Below, piece after piece: positions 9,214 to 22,800 of a stretch of 64,000 nucleotides of DNA. The notes beneath the pieces were generated by a model. The model searched no databases, was not told the origin of the DNA, and saw nothing but the letters and a program-made list of their open reading frames with translations. This stretch comes from JANOSH01 sp031415695 (lineage in GTDB: Bacteria; Actinomycetota; Acidimicrobiia; Acidimicrobiales; Ilumatobacteraceae). Each line of letters opens with the position of its first letter. Position 1 is the first letter of the stretch. The stretch covers positions 62,001 through 126,000 of the forward strand of contig JANOSH010000021.1 in NCBI GenBank assembly GCA_031415695.1, read 5' to 3'. The position numbers were made by a program, and so were the translations under genes.

Positions 9214-10464
9214 ATGCGTCGGATATCGCACCGGGTTCTAGTACCCGCACTTGTTCTCGTGTGCCTGGCTGGGCTGTCACACCCTGTGTCGGCAGCAGCT
9301 TCGAACGGTGAACCAACTGTGGCCTCATGGCTGGCCGAGCGAACCGGTTCCGCTACCGCTGGGGCGTGCAGCACGCCAAGTCAGCCAGCGTATTATGACG
9401 AACGTTCGCTTCTCGTTGACGAGGCTGAGGTCGGCAAACTTCTTGGAGTTGCGCCAGATGCCGTGGTCAACAGAGTGGGACAAGGCCGGTGGCTCGAGGT
9501 TCGACCATCGCAAGCAACGTTGAACAAGTTCGGCAAGAGCGCAGGGAAAATGGCCGACTCGCTCGTCAAGAACGCGGGGTTCACGTCGATCGAGAAGAAC
9601 TGGCTTTTCTTGCCAGCTCCGCACATCTTTTGGTCGGTTACCCCTCCGACCCCAGCATCATCGCCACCGCCAGCACCGTCTGACCGGACTGTTGGCGGTG
9701 GCGTTCACATTGCTCTCCTCGACACCGGCTCCCCAGTCAACGGTCAGGCAGGCATGCCGACAGGCGTGCAGCTTATGACTGCGCCCAACGCGACTTCGGC
9801 ATCGTCCCCGGTTCCTGGCCACATCGTGGGAGTCAGCGACGTCGCCAAGCGCCTAGCCCCTGGGGCCACAATTCACGCGTATGACCTCACGCTCGACACC
9901 GGGTTCCTCACGGAGGCCGCTGTCATTGACTGGTTGTACACACACGACTATCCGGTCATCAACCTGTCGGCTGGCATGTACTCGTGCAGCTTCCCCACGG
10001 CTTTGTACGAAGCCGTGAAGTTCGCGACGCAGGCTAATGGCGAGGTGAAGTCGATTCTTGTTGCTGCAGCCGGGAACGACAGCACGGCGGCTGCGAGTTA
10101 CCCGGCCGCATTCGGGGGCGACCCGGTGCTTGGCCGCAGCGTCGTAGGTGTTGGTGCAACGCTAGGTGCGTTCTACCAAGCGGCACCACAAACCGCCCTC
10201 GCCTCCTTTTCGAACACCGGCAACAACATGACCGCACGTGCGCCGGGTGACCAGATCGTTGTCAATTACCCCGATGTTGGTGGCGGTCTGAGGCCTGTGT
10301 ACGTCAGCGGAACCTCGTTTGCCGCTCCCTACGGTGCCGGTATTGTCGCCTGCCTACTCGCCCAGGGTGTATCACCCGGGTCGATAGCGCCGTCGTTGGC
10401 TGCACAGTCCACTTTGGGCTTGTCTTCGCGACTCTCGGCAGCCGACAGCTGCACGCGGCTGTGA
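9214..10464 (+). CDS. Secreted S8 (subtilisin-like) serine peptidase
   Basis: 416 residues. The ATG at 9214 is preferred over 9178 because it has GAAGGA nine bases upstream and gives a compact Sec signal (basic MRRISHR, hydrophobic core, cleavage near VSAAA). Catalytic residues on this numbering: Asp170 in IALLDTG, Ser368 in VSGTSFAAP, oxyanion Asn288 in AAAGNDS. The His motif is unusual: PGHIVGV at ~201-207 (His203) replaces the usual GHGTH, but its spacing to LAPGA matches short S8 members. A Pro/Ser linker (TPPTPASSPPPAPS) separates a ~130-residue propeptide-like region from the catalytic domain. A peptidoglycan-binding gene and a giant surface-protein gene follow; it may process the latter. 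Confidence 0.85.
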   Translation: MRRISHRVLVPALVLVCLAGLSHPVSAAASNGEPTVASWLAERTGSATAGACSTPSQPAYYDERSLLVDEAEVGKLLGVAPDAVVNRVGQGRWLEVRPSQATLNKFGKSAGKMADSLVKNAGFTSIEKNWLFLPAPHIFWSVTPPTPASSPPPAPSDRTVGGGVHIALLDTGSPVNGQAGMPTGVQLMTAPNATSASSPVPGHIVGVSDVAKRLAPGATIHAYDLTLDTGFLTEAAVIDWLYTHDYPVINLSAGMYSCSFPTALYEAVKFATQANGEVKSILVAAAGNDSTAAASYPAAFGGDPVLGRSVVGVGATLGAFYQAAPQTALASFSNTGNNMTARAPGDQIVVNYPDVGGGLRPVYVSGTSFAAPYGAGIVACLLAQGVSPGSIAPSLAAQSTLGLSSRLSAADSCTRL

Positions 10465-10473
10465 CGTCTCGTC

Positions 10474-10788
10474 ATGGTTGTACCCCCTAGTCAAGAAAAC
10501 TTGTCCGAATTGGTGCGGGTTGACCCCGCAATAGCTCAAGCGTTGGAGGCCACCATGGCGGTACAATTGGCTGCGAAGCCAATAGACATCGGGCGTTACG
10601 ACGCTGTACAGCTCATACTGCAACGACTGGGATACGACATTGGAACCGAGTCCGGTGTGTACGGTCACATGACGCGAGACGCCATCCGACATTTCCAAGA
10701 AAATAATGGCCTAGAACCCGACGGCACGCTAACCCGTTCCACTGTTGAGTTGGTCCTGGGATTCGGACGATCAATGCCGGGTCGCTAG
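10474..10788 (+). CDS. Small peptidoglycan-binding (PGB_1) domain protein
   Basis: A 104-residue protein whose C-terminal ~60 residues form a PG_binding_1 three-helix domain: VQLILQRLGY, the YGHMTRDAIRHFQ segment and NGLEPDGTL. No signal peptide is visible, which is odd for a wall-binding domain, so it may leave by another route or bind a different ligand. It starts 9 bases after the subtilisin stop and ends 73 bases before the giant adhesin, so the three are probably one transcription unit. Confidence 0.75.
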   Translation: MVVPPSQENLSELVRVDPAIAQALEATMAVQLAAKPIDIGRYDAVQLILQRLGYDIGTESGVYGHMTRDAIRHFQENNGLEPDGTLTRSTVELVLGFGRSMPGR

Positions 10789-10861
10789 AGGGGCACTGCC
10801 GCATCGCACGACAGTTCAGAATCCCTCATTTGGCGGTTGTTGCTGCCGACATAGCACAAGC

Positions 10862-13800
10862 ATGGTTTGCTTCAAAGCGTTCTCCGCTCGTCGATTGTTC
10901 ACCACCGTTAGCTCTGTGATGCTTATTGCGTCGGGCCTGGTTGTTGGGTTTGCTGAGCCGACGGCTGCCGCAATCATTGCGCCGTTCGCGGCCGCCTATT
11001 CAACGAATGACACGGGCGCGATAGACATGATCGGTAACTCGCTTGTTACCTGTCCGGCGTCGGCGTCGTGTACGGCGGCCTTGGCCGGTGCCGCTTCGAG
11101 TCATAACGGGCAGTTCAACATGGTGCGTCTGGACGCTGATACCGACTCGACGACGACGAGCTCGTCGAGGTCGACCTTGGCAATGCCCGCAGGTTCCACG
11201 GTGCAATGGGCCGGGCTGTATTGGGGTGGATTTTCCAATTCAAGTACGCGCAATCAAATCAAATTTAAAGCACCAAGTGGGGGATATAGTACTCGTACGG
11301 CCAGTCGTGTCATGGCGTTGGGTGGCGCGTATCACGCCTTCTCCGACGTGACAAGCCTGATTGTCGCCGGTGGTAACGGCGCGTACTGGGGAGCGGACGC
11401 TCAACTCGATCTGGGTGCCGGGTACTATGGCGGCTGGGGCCTTGTGGTCGTGTATACGAACCCTGCGTTACCGGTCCGCAGCTTGACGGTGTTCGATGGG
11501 TTTGCTCAGGTTCGAGGTACAGAAACCGTCGACATTGCTGTGTCCGGGTTCCTTGCTCCGCCTCTAGGTACAGTTAACAGTGAGCTTGGCGTAATGGCGT
11601 ACGAGGGTGATCTTGGCATACCCGGTGATCAGTTGCAGCTGTCCAACAACCTGGCCGGGACCACATTTGCGACTGTCAATGATGCCGCCAACCCTGCCGG
11701 AAACTTCTTCAACTCGACTATTTCCGACGGCGGCGCGGCGCAACCCGGTCAAGGCCCAGCCAACATCAACACGTTGTCTTTAGATATTGACGAAGTCAAC
11801 ACGAGTGGCATTCTGCCGAATAATGCAACCTCGGCAACTATCCGTGCAATAACAACTGGTGATGCCTACTATCCCGGCGTATTCACATTTGCTGTCGACC
11901 TGTATGCGCCAGCCTTCCCGGCGGTCACCAAAACCGTCGTGGATCTCAACGGCGGAACGGCTCTTCCCGGCGACGTGCTCGAGTATTCGATTTCTATGCA
12001 GAACACCGGCCTGGATCCTGCCGATCGTTCCGTCCTGACCGATGTCCTCCCAGTCGGTGTGACGCTTGTGCCTGGATCAATTACCTATACGGCTGGCGCC
12101 ATACTTGGCGTCAAGACCGACGCCGCTGGTGACGACCAGGCCGAATATAACGCCGGCAGTAGGACCGTGATCGCACGCGTCGGTACGGGAGCATCGGCCA
12201 CGCAAGGTGGCTCGATTGGTCCGAACGAGCTGTTCACGGTGACGTTCCGTACGACGGTAGATCTTGCCGCCGCCGGCACGTCGGTCTCGAACACCCCCAG
12301 GCTGAGCTACCGCGCCCGCACCATAAACAAAGACTTCGCGTTCACCGGAAATACCGTAGTGACTCCCGTACCTGCGTTCGCCGACGTTTCGGTGACCAAG
12401 TCGGCGTTGCCGTCGCCTGCGGTCGCGGGGTCGAATGTCACCTGGACGGTCAACGTCGCGAATGCCGGACCGAACGCAGCAACCGACGTGGTGCTCAATG
12501 ATCCGCTTCCGGCTGGAGTAACGATCGTGAGCGCCTCGTGGCCCAGCGGAACATGCACGGGTAGTACGACAATTACCTGCGCTCTTGGCATGGTACCTGT
12601 CGGTTCCACCGTTCCGGTCACCATTATTGCTCTGTTGGCCGCTAGCGCGGCTGACGGTTCGACGCTGTCGAACTCGGCAAGTGCTGCTGCATCGACGGCC
12701 GACCAGTCGCCAGCCAACAACTCGGCGTCAGTGGCGACACCGGTTGTTCGTCGGGCCAACCTCTCCATCACCAAATCAGCAACGCCATCACCGCTGGTGC
12801 CGGGTGCTTCGGGTACTTACACCTTGACCGTCACGAATGCTGGACCGTCCGACGCTTCGTCGTTGACCATCACGGATCTCGTGCCGTCGGGTTTCACGCC
12901 CACCAGCGTGTCGACTCCGAGCGGCTCATGCGTTCTCGCCTCGGTCACCTGCACCCTTGCGTCGCTAGCAAATTCAGCCACTGCACTCGTGACCATTGTC
13001 GGATCAGTGGATGCCCGAATGACGACGTCGCTGGCCAATACCGCCAGTGTCAGCGCCGTTACGGTTGACCCAGTCTCGGCGAATAACTCCACGACGCTGA
13101 CGACGCCGGTCGCCCCGCTGGCCGACGTGACGATCACGAAACGGCTGCTGAGCCCACCTGCGATTGCTGGTCAGTCAGTGACATGGGAGGTCGAAGTTTC
13201 GAACCTCGGTCCGAGCGTGGCCCGTGCCGTATCAGTTACCGACACCCTCCCCGGCTCGGTCAGCGCTGCCTCGGCTACGGCAAGTATCGGATCATGTGGG
13301 ACCCCGTCGTCCGGTTCGCTCGTTTGCAGTATTGGTGACCTCGCGCCAGGGGCTTCATCGCTCATAACCCTTACAGGGACTGTTGCGGCCACAGCTACTG
13401 GTTCAATCGTCAACAGCGCCACCGTCACGACGACAACCCCTCAACCAGTGGGCCACCAGACCGACATGGCCTCAGCCACATCGGTACTGAGCATTGTCCC
13501 CGACTTACAGCTCACCAAAAGCGTCGACCACAACCCGGTAGTCGCGGGCGAGGGCCTCCAATACCTGCTGACAATCACGAACAACGGCCCGTCGGCTTCG
13601 GGGACCTCTACCATCACCGATTCCGTGCCGAGCAATATTTCGATCACGTCGGCGACACCAACAGCGGGCGGTACATGTGGCATTGTGCTTCAGATGGTTT
13701 CCTGCTCGTGGCCATCGATTCTTCCCGGTGCGTCACCCTCGATCCTCATTGTCGGGATCGTGGCGGCGACTGCCACGAGCCTTGACACCAACACCGCGTC

Positions 13801-16800
13801 GGTCGCGACTGCTGGTGATCCGGACACGTCGAACAACTTGGCAACGGCGCTGGCAACAGTCACGACTGTCGCCGACGTCTCGGCAACAAAAACGTGGGCC
13901 GCCAGCTCAGGCATAGCGGGTAACACCACGACCGTGACTATCGGCGCACATAACGCAGGCCCGTCGACCGCGGCAGCAGTGTCGGTCAGCGATCTACTGC
14001 CTGAAGGCGTAACGGTTGTCTCGGCGCCGGGGTGCACGACCACGCCTGTGGGTCTCCGAATTGAAGTCACATGTGCGCTCGGATCATTGTCGGCGTCCGG
14101 CTCGGCGACAGCAGTGGTGACCGTGAGGCTTGGCGCCGAACTTGCGGCAGGGGCCCTGAGCAACACCGCCGATGCATCGTCGACTACTGGTGACCCGAAC
14201 CCTTCGGACAACAGTGCGACCGCAGTTCTCACCGTTACCCGCGTTGCCGACTTGGCCATTACGAAATCTGTCTCGCCCACTCCAGCGGTTGCCGGTACCA
14301 ATGTCAACTACACGCTGACCATTACGAACAACGGGCCGTCGAGCGCCACAGCAGCTTCGGCCAACGACCTACTTCCTGTCGGGCTGTCATTTGTCTCGGG
14401 CTCGCCGGCGTGTGTCGATTCCTCCGGCAACGTTTCATGCTCACTCGGCGACTTGGCACCCGGTGCATCGGCATCCATCAGCATCGTTGCCCACGTCGGG
14501 TCCGATGTCGCTGCGGGTACGGTCCTCACGAATAACGCTTCAGCATCGAGCGCTACACCAGACCCTACGCCAGCGGTCGCAACGGCACCCGTTACCGTAT
14601 CGGCCCGAGCCGACGTGGGCATCGCGAAGGCGGTCAGCCCCGCAACCGTGTCGGCCGGAGGTATGCTCACCTGGACACTCACAGCCACTAACGCCGGACC
14701 ATCGGACGCTCAAACCGTGGCGATTACCGACGTACTCCCAGCAGGTGTCACGCTTATATCGGTCTCGTCGTCACTTGGTTCGTGCACCGGTTCCACGACT
14801 GTCGCATGTTCAATTCCTACCTTGCCGGACGGTGCCACCGCGACCATCTCCATTGTCGCCAGAGTCGCATCGGGAGCGTCGGGCAGTATTGCGAACACCG
14901 TAACGATCAGTGCGGCAACACCTGAGCCGGCCGGTGCGACTGCACCGAACTCGGCGTCGGTTATAGCGCCTGTTGACCGCCAGGCCGACCTGGCGGTTAC
15001 CAAGACCGCCAGCGTTGCCCAAGTCGCGGCCGGGGCCCCCATCGAGTACTCGGTCACTGTTGTTAACAACGGCCCAGCCGATGCCACTGGTGTTGTTCTT
15101 ACCGACGTCGTCCCGGCTGATGTGATCATCGACTCGGTCCTGCCGTCGTCGTGTTCGTTTGTCGGTGCCACGGTCACGTGCTTGCTCGGAACCGTTATCG
15201 CGAGAGGCGCCCCTACAGTCATTACCATCTCGACCCACGTCGATTCGGCAGCGGCCGCAGGTAGTCGTACCAACACTGCGTCGGCCACCTCGACTACCCC
15301 GCTCATCAATACAATCGATGACTTGGCCGAGGCCGCGGTAGTGGTGGTCCAGCAGTCCGATCTGTGGGTTTCCAAGACGATCGTTCCTGATCCGGCAATA
15401 GCGGGCGACGAGGTCACATGGACGGTACAGGTCGGGAACGATGGGCCTTCGGTTGCGCGCGACATCCAGATTGTCGACGCGCTCCCACCAGGCATCATCC
15501 CTAGTTCGATTGTCGCATCGACGTTGTCCGGCGCTTGCGCCGTGGTTGGGTCGATGGTTACCTGTGATGTAACACCGGCTGTCATCGCCGTTGGATCCGT
15601 CGTCACCGTGAGCGTGTCGGGTCGCATTGATCCCGGCCACGGAACCGGTATCGATGTACTAGCCAACACGGCATCGGTCTCGGGTTCCGTCGCCGATCCC
15701 GATTCAGCGAACAACACCGTTACGGTACTCAGTGACGTCGTAGCTCTGGCTGATGTTCACCTGGCCAAGTCCGCATCTCCGGGTGTCGTTGCTGGCGGTC
15801 CGCTCACGTGGACTATCACCGCAACGAACGACGGCCCATCAACGGCAAGGGGAGTCACCGTTGCCGATTCTCTTCCGGCCGGCTTCACGACCACGTCGAT
15901 CTCGTCGACCCAAGGATCGTGTTCGGCACTGCCGTGCGCACTTGGTTCCGTGCCGCCAAACAGCTCCGCAACGGTCACCGTAGTGGGCACCGTGTCAGCC
16001 TCATTCGCGGCAGCGTCGATGTCGAACACGGCAACGTCGACATCGACAACCCCAGACCCCGATATCGCCAACAACTCAGTCACCACTGCTGCTCCAGTCG
16101 CACGTGAGGCCGACCTCTCGGTAACCAAGACGGCAAGTACCGCCACTCCGGTTGCCGGTGAAACCTTCACTTACACGCTGTCGGTGGTCAATGCGGGTCC
16201 TTCGGATGCAACCAGCGTGTCGATCACCGACCCGTTACCGGCAGGACTCGTCGTTGTCTCACTATCGCCCGGTTGCACCAACGTTGCGGGCACAATCAAC
16301 TGCATCATCGGCACCAAGACAGCGGGCTCGGGACCAGTGAACCGGATAATTACGGTTCGAGTACCGGTGGGTGGAATCGCCGGAAGCGCGTTGTCCAACA
16401 CAGCGTCGATCGCCTCAGCTGTGACTGACCCGAACCCGTCGAACAACCAAAGCACAACCGTGGGATCGCTTCTGACACGAGCCGATCTTCGCATCACGAA
16501 ATCGGCGACTCCCTACCCGGTGGTGCCGGGAGGTTCGGTCACGTACACCATCATCGCTACCAACGATGGCCCATCGGATGCTCAGGCGGTCGAGATCTCG
16601 GACCCCATGCCAGCGGGACTGACGGCTACAGCCGCCACGTCGTCACTCGGAAGCTGCACGTTGGGTGCAACCGTCAGCTGCGCAATCGGCACCCTTGGAG
16701 TTGGCGCCTCGGCGACGGTGTCCATCGCCGCGACCGTAGTCAGCAGCGCGACGGCTGCAGTCGGTAACACCGTCAGTATTATGTCGTCGACCAACGACCC

Positions 16801-19800
16801 TGATGCATCGGACAACTCGGCCACAGCCACCACGCCGCTTGCTCCCAGCGCTGACCTGTCTATCGTGAAGTCCGTTACACCTTCCCCGTTGGTTCCGGGA
16901 CAATCGGGAACCTACACGTTGACCGTCTCTAACGCTGGCCCGTCCGACGCGGTGTCCGTCAGTGTTACCGACGACCTGCCATCAGGTTTTACTGCTACTG
17001 GTATTTCATCGCCGTCTGGATCGTGCGTCCTTGCGTCGGTGTCATGTTCGTTCCCGACCCTTGCTGTAGGTGCTACTGCGATCCTTACGATTGCCGGTTC
17101 CGTTGACGCTCGGCTTGTGAACTCTTTGGTGAACTCGGCATCTGTTTCGGCCGCCACTGCCGACTCAAGTTCGGCCAACAATTCCACCGCGCTGACCTCC
17201 CCGGTTGCGCCGGTGGCCGACGTCACTGTTACCAAACGCGTCGTTACGTCTCCGGTTATAGCTGGCGCTCCAGTGACATGGCAGGTGGAAGCAACCAACA
17301 GTGGCCCAAGCGTCGCCAGTTCTATCTCGGTGACCGACACCCTGCCGGGCACGGTGAGCGCAGCATCGGCGACGACATCTGTGGGCTCGTGTGCGGTGCC
17401 GGTTGGATCGTTGTTGACCTGCGCCATTGGCGACCTTGCTCCGGGTGCCACCGCCGTCATCCTGGTTACCGCCACGCTCGACGCAGCGGCTACAGGCAGT
17501 CTCGACAACAGCGTCGCTGTCACCACCGTGTCGACCCAGCCCGCCGGCCACCAAACCGATTCGGCCTCGGTCACCGCGCCCATCTCGGTCGTACCCGACC
17601 TTGTCCTGACCAAGGCCGTCGATCACAACCCGCTCGTCGCAGGCGAAGCCGTCGTGTACAACCTCGCGCTCAATAACTTTGGACCATCCAACTCGGCCAC
17701 TGCAACGATGAGTGATCCAGTTCCCGCCAACATCACCATCGCTAGCGCCACAGCGACCGGCGGTGGATCATGCAACGTGGTTCTACAGATAGTCACGTGT
17801 ACTTGGTCGAGCGTCGCTGTCGGCGCGTCGCCAACGGTGACCATCACGGGAACGGTGGCATCGACCGCTACTGCGGTGGATGCCAACACCGCAACCGTCT
17901 CAGCAGCCGGTGACCCTGACACCGCGAACAACTCAGCAACTGCCGCCGCGACCGTAACAACCGCAGCCGATCTCACCGTCTCGAAGTCGTGGGGTTCGTC
18001 ATCACCTACGGCGGGCACAAATACAACCGTTGCGCTCGGCGTAGCGAACGCCGGCCCATCAACGGCCACCGGAGTCGTCGTTTCCGACCTACTGCCAGCG
18101 GACGTATCTGTCGTGACAGCAACCGGTTGCACGGTGACGCTTGTCGGCACCCGACAACGCGTCGATTGTCCGGTTGGGTCGATACTCGCCAGTTCATCGG
18201 CAGCTTTCACGATCACGGTCGCCTTGTCGGCTGACCTTCCAGCTGGCATCTTGTCCAACACCGCGTCGGTGGCATCGACGACGACCGACCCGAACCCGTC
18301 TGACAACACGACGACCGCAGTTACAACTGTTGGTCGGCGAGCCGACCTGACGTTGACGAAGACGGCTTCAGCCGGAACTGTCGTAGCTGGAACAAACGTC
18401 ACGTATAGCTTCGTACTCACAAACGCTGGCCCATCCTCGGCCGTGGGCCCGGCGGTCTACGATGTGTTGCCTCTCGGGTTGACCTTCGTATCCAGCTCGG
18501 CGAGCTGCGGCGATTCGAGCGGCTTGGTGACATGTGATTTCCCGAACCTCGCCAGCGGCGAAACGACAACGTTTACCGTCGTTGCCCATGTCGATCCGTC
18601 GGCGACGCCGGCCTCGACGATGACCAACAACGCGTCGGCTTCGAGCAGCACACCCGACCCCACACCAGCTACTGCCACGGCGCCGGTAACGATCGGCGCT
18701 CAAGCCGATCTTGCCATCGCAAAAGCACTGACAACATCTCCGGTCGTCGCAGGCTCCCCCGTGACATGGACTCTGGTTGTGTCCAACGCCGGACCATCCG
18801 ACGCGGCGTCGGTTTCAGTATCCGATGTCGTGCCAACCGGCGTAACCCTCACGAGCGCCACGGTGACGCCAGGTTCGTGCAGCGGCACCACCACGGTGAC
18901 GTGCACCATTGCTTCGCTGCCCGTCGGCGCCTCCAGAACCATCACGCTCACGGGAATTTTGGCGTCGACGTTCACTGGATTGTTGTCGAACACGGCCACG
19001 GTCAGCGCCGCTACCCCTGAACCCGCAGGAAGTACCGGGACCAACTCGTCCACCGCTTCTGACACATCGATCAAACGTGCCAACATCCGGTTGTCGAAGA
19101 CTGCCTTGCCCGACCCCGCCATCGCCGGCGACTTCGTTACCTGGACCATTCTGGTGAGCAATGACGGGCCGTCGGTCTCTGGCTCGGTGCGGATGGTCGA
19201 TGATCTGCCTGCCGGTGTCATCCCGGCCACGATCACGGCGTCTACACCGTCGGGTTCGTGCACCATCAGCGCCTCGCAGGTCGAATGCGGTCTGACTCCC
19301 GACGTATTCCCGGTGGGCGCGACCGCCACAATCACCGTACGGGGCCAGCTTGACCCGACCCATGTTGCCGGTGTTGATGTCCTCGACAACGTGGCCTCCG
19401 TCTTCGCAGTGATCACGGATCCTGACGTCTCCGACAACACTGTTCATGCGTTGACCGATGTGCGTCAGTCAGCCGATGTACGCCTCACCAAGACCGCAAT
19501 CGGCTCAGCGGTCACAGGCGCAACGTTGACATGGACGATTACCGCAACCAACGACGGGCCGTCGACGGCTCAGGGCGTGACGGTCAGCGATTCGCTACCT
19601 GCCGCCTTCGTACCGAATTCTATTTCTTCGAGCCAGGGAGGTTGTTCGGCTGTGCCATGCGTGCTCGGTGCGCTTGCACCAGGGGCTTTGGCCACAGTAA
19701 CAATCACGGGCTCGATTGTGTCGTCGTTCACGGCAACCACGCTCACCAACACGGCAACCGTTACGACATCGACCCCCGACCCTGACCCGAGTGACAACAG

Positions 19801-22800
19801 CGCCACCGGAACGGCGGTAGTCGCCACAAGCGCCGATCTTTCGGTCGCGAAGTCGGCTTCGTCGGCGATGCCGATTGCCGGTGAGACCTTCGAGTACACG
19901 GTTGCCGTGTCCAACGCCGGACCTTCCGATGCAACCGCCGTCTCCGTGACAGACCCTCTTCCCGCAGGACTGAGCGTTGTGTCTCTACCTGCGGGTTGCA
20001 CGGAGACGGCCGCAACGGTCACGTGTTCGGTCGGCACGCTTGTTGCCGGCACCTCGACGACACGTGTGTTCAGCGTTGCGGTTCGCTCCGACGTAGCCGC
20101 TGGCACCGTAGTGAGCAACACCGCCACGGCGACATCGCCCGTCGCGGATCCAGACATCGCCAACAACCGGGGTTCGGTCGCCGTTTCGGTCGACGCTGTC
20201 GCTGATGTCTCGGCTACTAAGACAGCGTCGCCAGCCATCGCAGTTGCTGGTGAGCCCATCACCTACACCATCGTTGTTTCCAACCCAGGCCCCTCAGATG
20301 CCCAGGCTGTCACCCTGTCAGATCCGTTGCCGATTGGCCTCACGGCCTTGGCTGTTAGCTCGACCGCGGGCACATGCGTGCGCGGAACTGTCGTCACCTG
20401 TTTCATGGGAACGGTCCCCGCCGGCGGTTCGGTAACGGTCACTCTCACGGTCGATACGGATCCGGCGATGCTTGCGCCCGCGAAGAACATAGCGAGTGTC
20501 ACGTCACTAACGTTTGACCCCGACGCCAGCAACAACAAGCCGTCTGTGACCACCACGCTCGAGGCACGGGCCGACGTGGGCATCACCAAGACTGCAGTCA
20601 CCACGCCGCTCATTCCGGGAACGCCTGGCCGCTACCGCTTAACCGTGACCAACAGCGGTCCATCCACGGCTCGGGACGTAATCGTGACCGACCCGCTTGC
20701 GGCGTCGCTGACAGCAGTGAACGCGGCTGCGACCGCAGGTAGCTGTGTCGTGGCTCCAAACGTGTCGTGCGCCTTGGGCGACGTGCCGCCGGGCGCAACC
20801 GTCACGATCCTGGTTGATGTTAACGTTGATCCTTCGAATACGGCAGCGATCGACAACACCGCAACCGTCACTTCAACTACTGCTCAACCCGGCGGATCGC
20901 TCCCGGACACCGCGTCCACGTCGACACCAGCACAACCACGTGCTGACCTCACCGTCACGAAACTGATCGATCACAATCCGTTGGTTGCGGGTGAGCCGGT
21001 TTCCTACACCGTCATCGTCACTAACAACGGGCCGTCTGATGCTCACTCCGTGACCCTTACCGACGTCCTGCCGTCATTCATCGACGCCAGCACGGTCGTG
21101 CTCGGTGGTGCCAACGGCTGTAGTGGAACTGCGGTTGTTTCGTGCGCGTGGCCAACGATGGCGCTGAATGAAATCCGCACGATCACGATTTCGGCGATGG
21201 TGGCATCGACCGCCTCGGCCGGGGATGAGAACACGGTGTCGGTCGCCAGTGCTGATGACCCGGACCTCACTAACAACACCGCAGCAGCGACCGCGGCCCT
21301 CACGACTCGCGCCGACCTCGCCGTCACCAAAGCCGGCCCGACAACTGCCACAGCCGGGACCTCGACGACGTACACAATCGCACTGGCAAACAACGGTCCT
21401 TCGGTCGCCAATGCCGTCCGCATTCGGGACGCGCTACCCGCCGGTATGACTCTAGTAAGCACCGATCATCCCGGCGACTGCGCGGCATCTACGACAACAG
21501 AGTTGGTGTGCGACTTCGCCACGCTGCCCCTTGGCACCCTCACTATCGTGATCACGGTAGCGATCGATTCGGCGCATTCCGCGGGTCCCGTTCCTAACGT
21601 GGCCCACGTGGAGAGTGCCACGCCCGATGACCAACCGAGTAACAACTCTGACACCCACGTCGTCACCGTCGAGCGGCGGTCGGCTGTCTCGATCGACAAG
21701 GTTGCGCCAGTCGTAGCGCCGGTCGCGGGGCAAACATCGCGTTGGACGCTCACTGTCTCGAACGCCGGACCTTCGACTGCCGAAGCGGTCAGCGTGTCCG
21801 ACGTACTGCCGGTCGGGTTGTGGTTCGTGTCGGCGGCGCTCACGGGTTCTTCCGGGGCATGCAACGGCGTCGGCCCTCTTGTTTCGTGCTCGCTCGGTGA
21901 CATCGTCGTAGGCGGCAACGTCGTTATCGAGCTCGATCTTGGCGTCGAGCCGTGGGTCATCGACGGCACCTCCATTTCCAACACGGCAACGGTGTCGACG
22001 ATTACGCCGGACGACCCAGCCGACAACAGCTCCGACGCGGGAGCGTTGGTCGAGCGAATTGCTGACCTTGCGGCAGCAAAGTCTGTCTCACCGGCGTCGA
22101 TAGCCGCCGGTGAAACAGCGACCTGGACGATTGTGATCGACAACTTTGGCCCATCCGATAGCCAATCGGCCGATATCAGCGACACGTTGCCGTCTGGTTT
22201 CATCGCAACAGGCGTCAGTAGCTCCCAAGGGTCCTGCATCTGGTCGCCGAGCTCGTTGTCGTGCCAGACCGACACAATCCAAGCCGGCTCGGCCGTGACT
22301 ATAGTTGTGGTTGGTCGAGTGAGCGCCGAGCAATTAACAGACCTCTCGAACACGGCCGCCGTCGTTGCATCCCACTCCCAGGGTTCGAACATTCATCCCG
22401 ACAGTTCCTCGGCGACGTTGGATGTTTCGACGTCGGCCGACTTGCACGTGACCAAGGTTGGTTCACCGAACCCTGCGGTGGCAGGTGAACCGCTTGACTG
22501 GCTCATCACGCTGTCGAACTCTGGCCCTTCGGTTGCTCGAAACGTCCAAATTCTCGACACGCTCCCGGTGGGATTCACGATGCTGTCGGTCGACGGAACG
22601 ACCGGGTGCACGGCTCTGCCCTGTGCCCTGCCCGCCGTCCAGGTTGGCTCTTTCACCGTTGTTGTACACGGCTTGATCGATGCCAACGCGGCAAGTGAAC
22701 TCATGACCAATACCGTCCAGATCACCAGTGACACCCCGGACCCGTCGCCGCTCAATCAGACAGCAGTGGCGTCGATTGACGTTGTGACGGTTGCAGACTT

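Noticed and set aside
14710..15717. 335-codon minus-strand ORF (and others at 13690-14307, 19570-20262, 21466-22392) in the DUF11 gene
   Set aside because: Mirror frames of high-GC3 coding DNA with biased, repetitive composition. They recur in every repeat and lack starts, RBS and recognizable domains.
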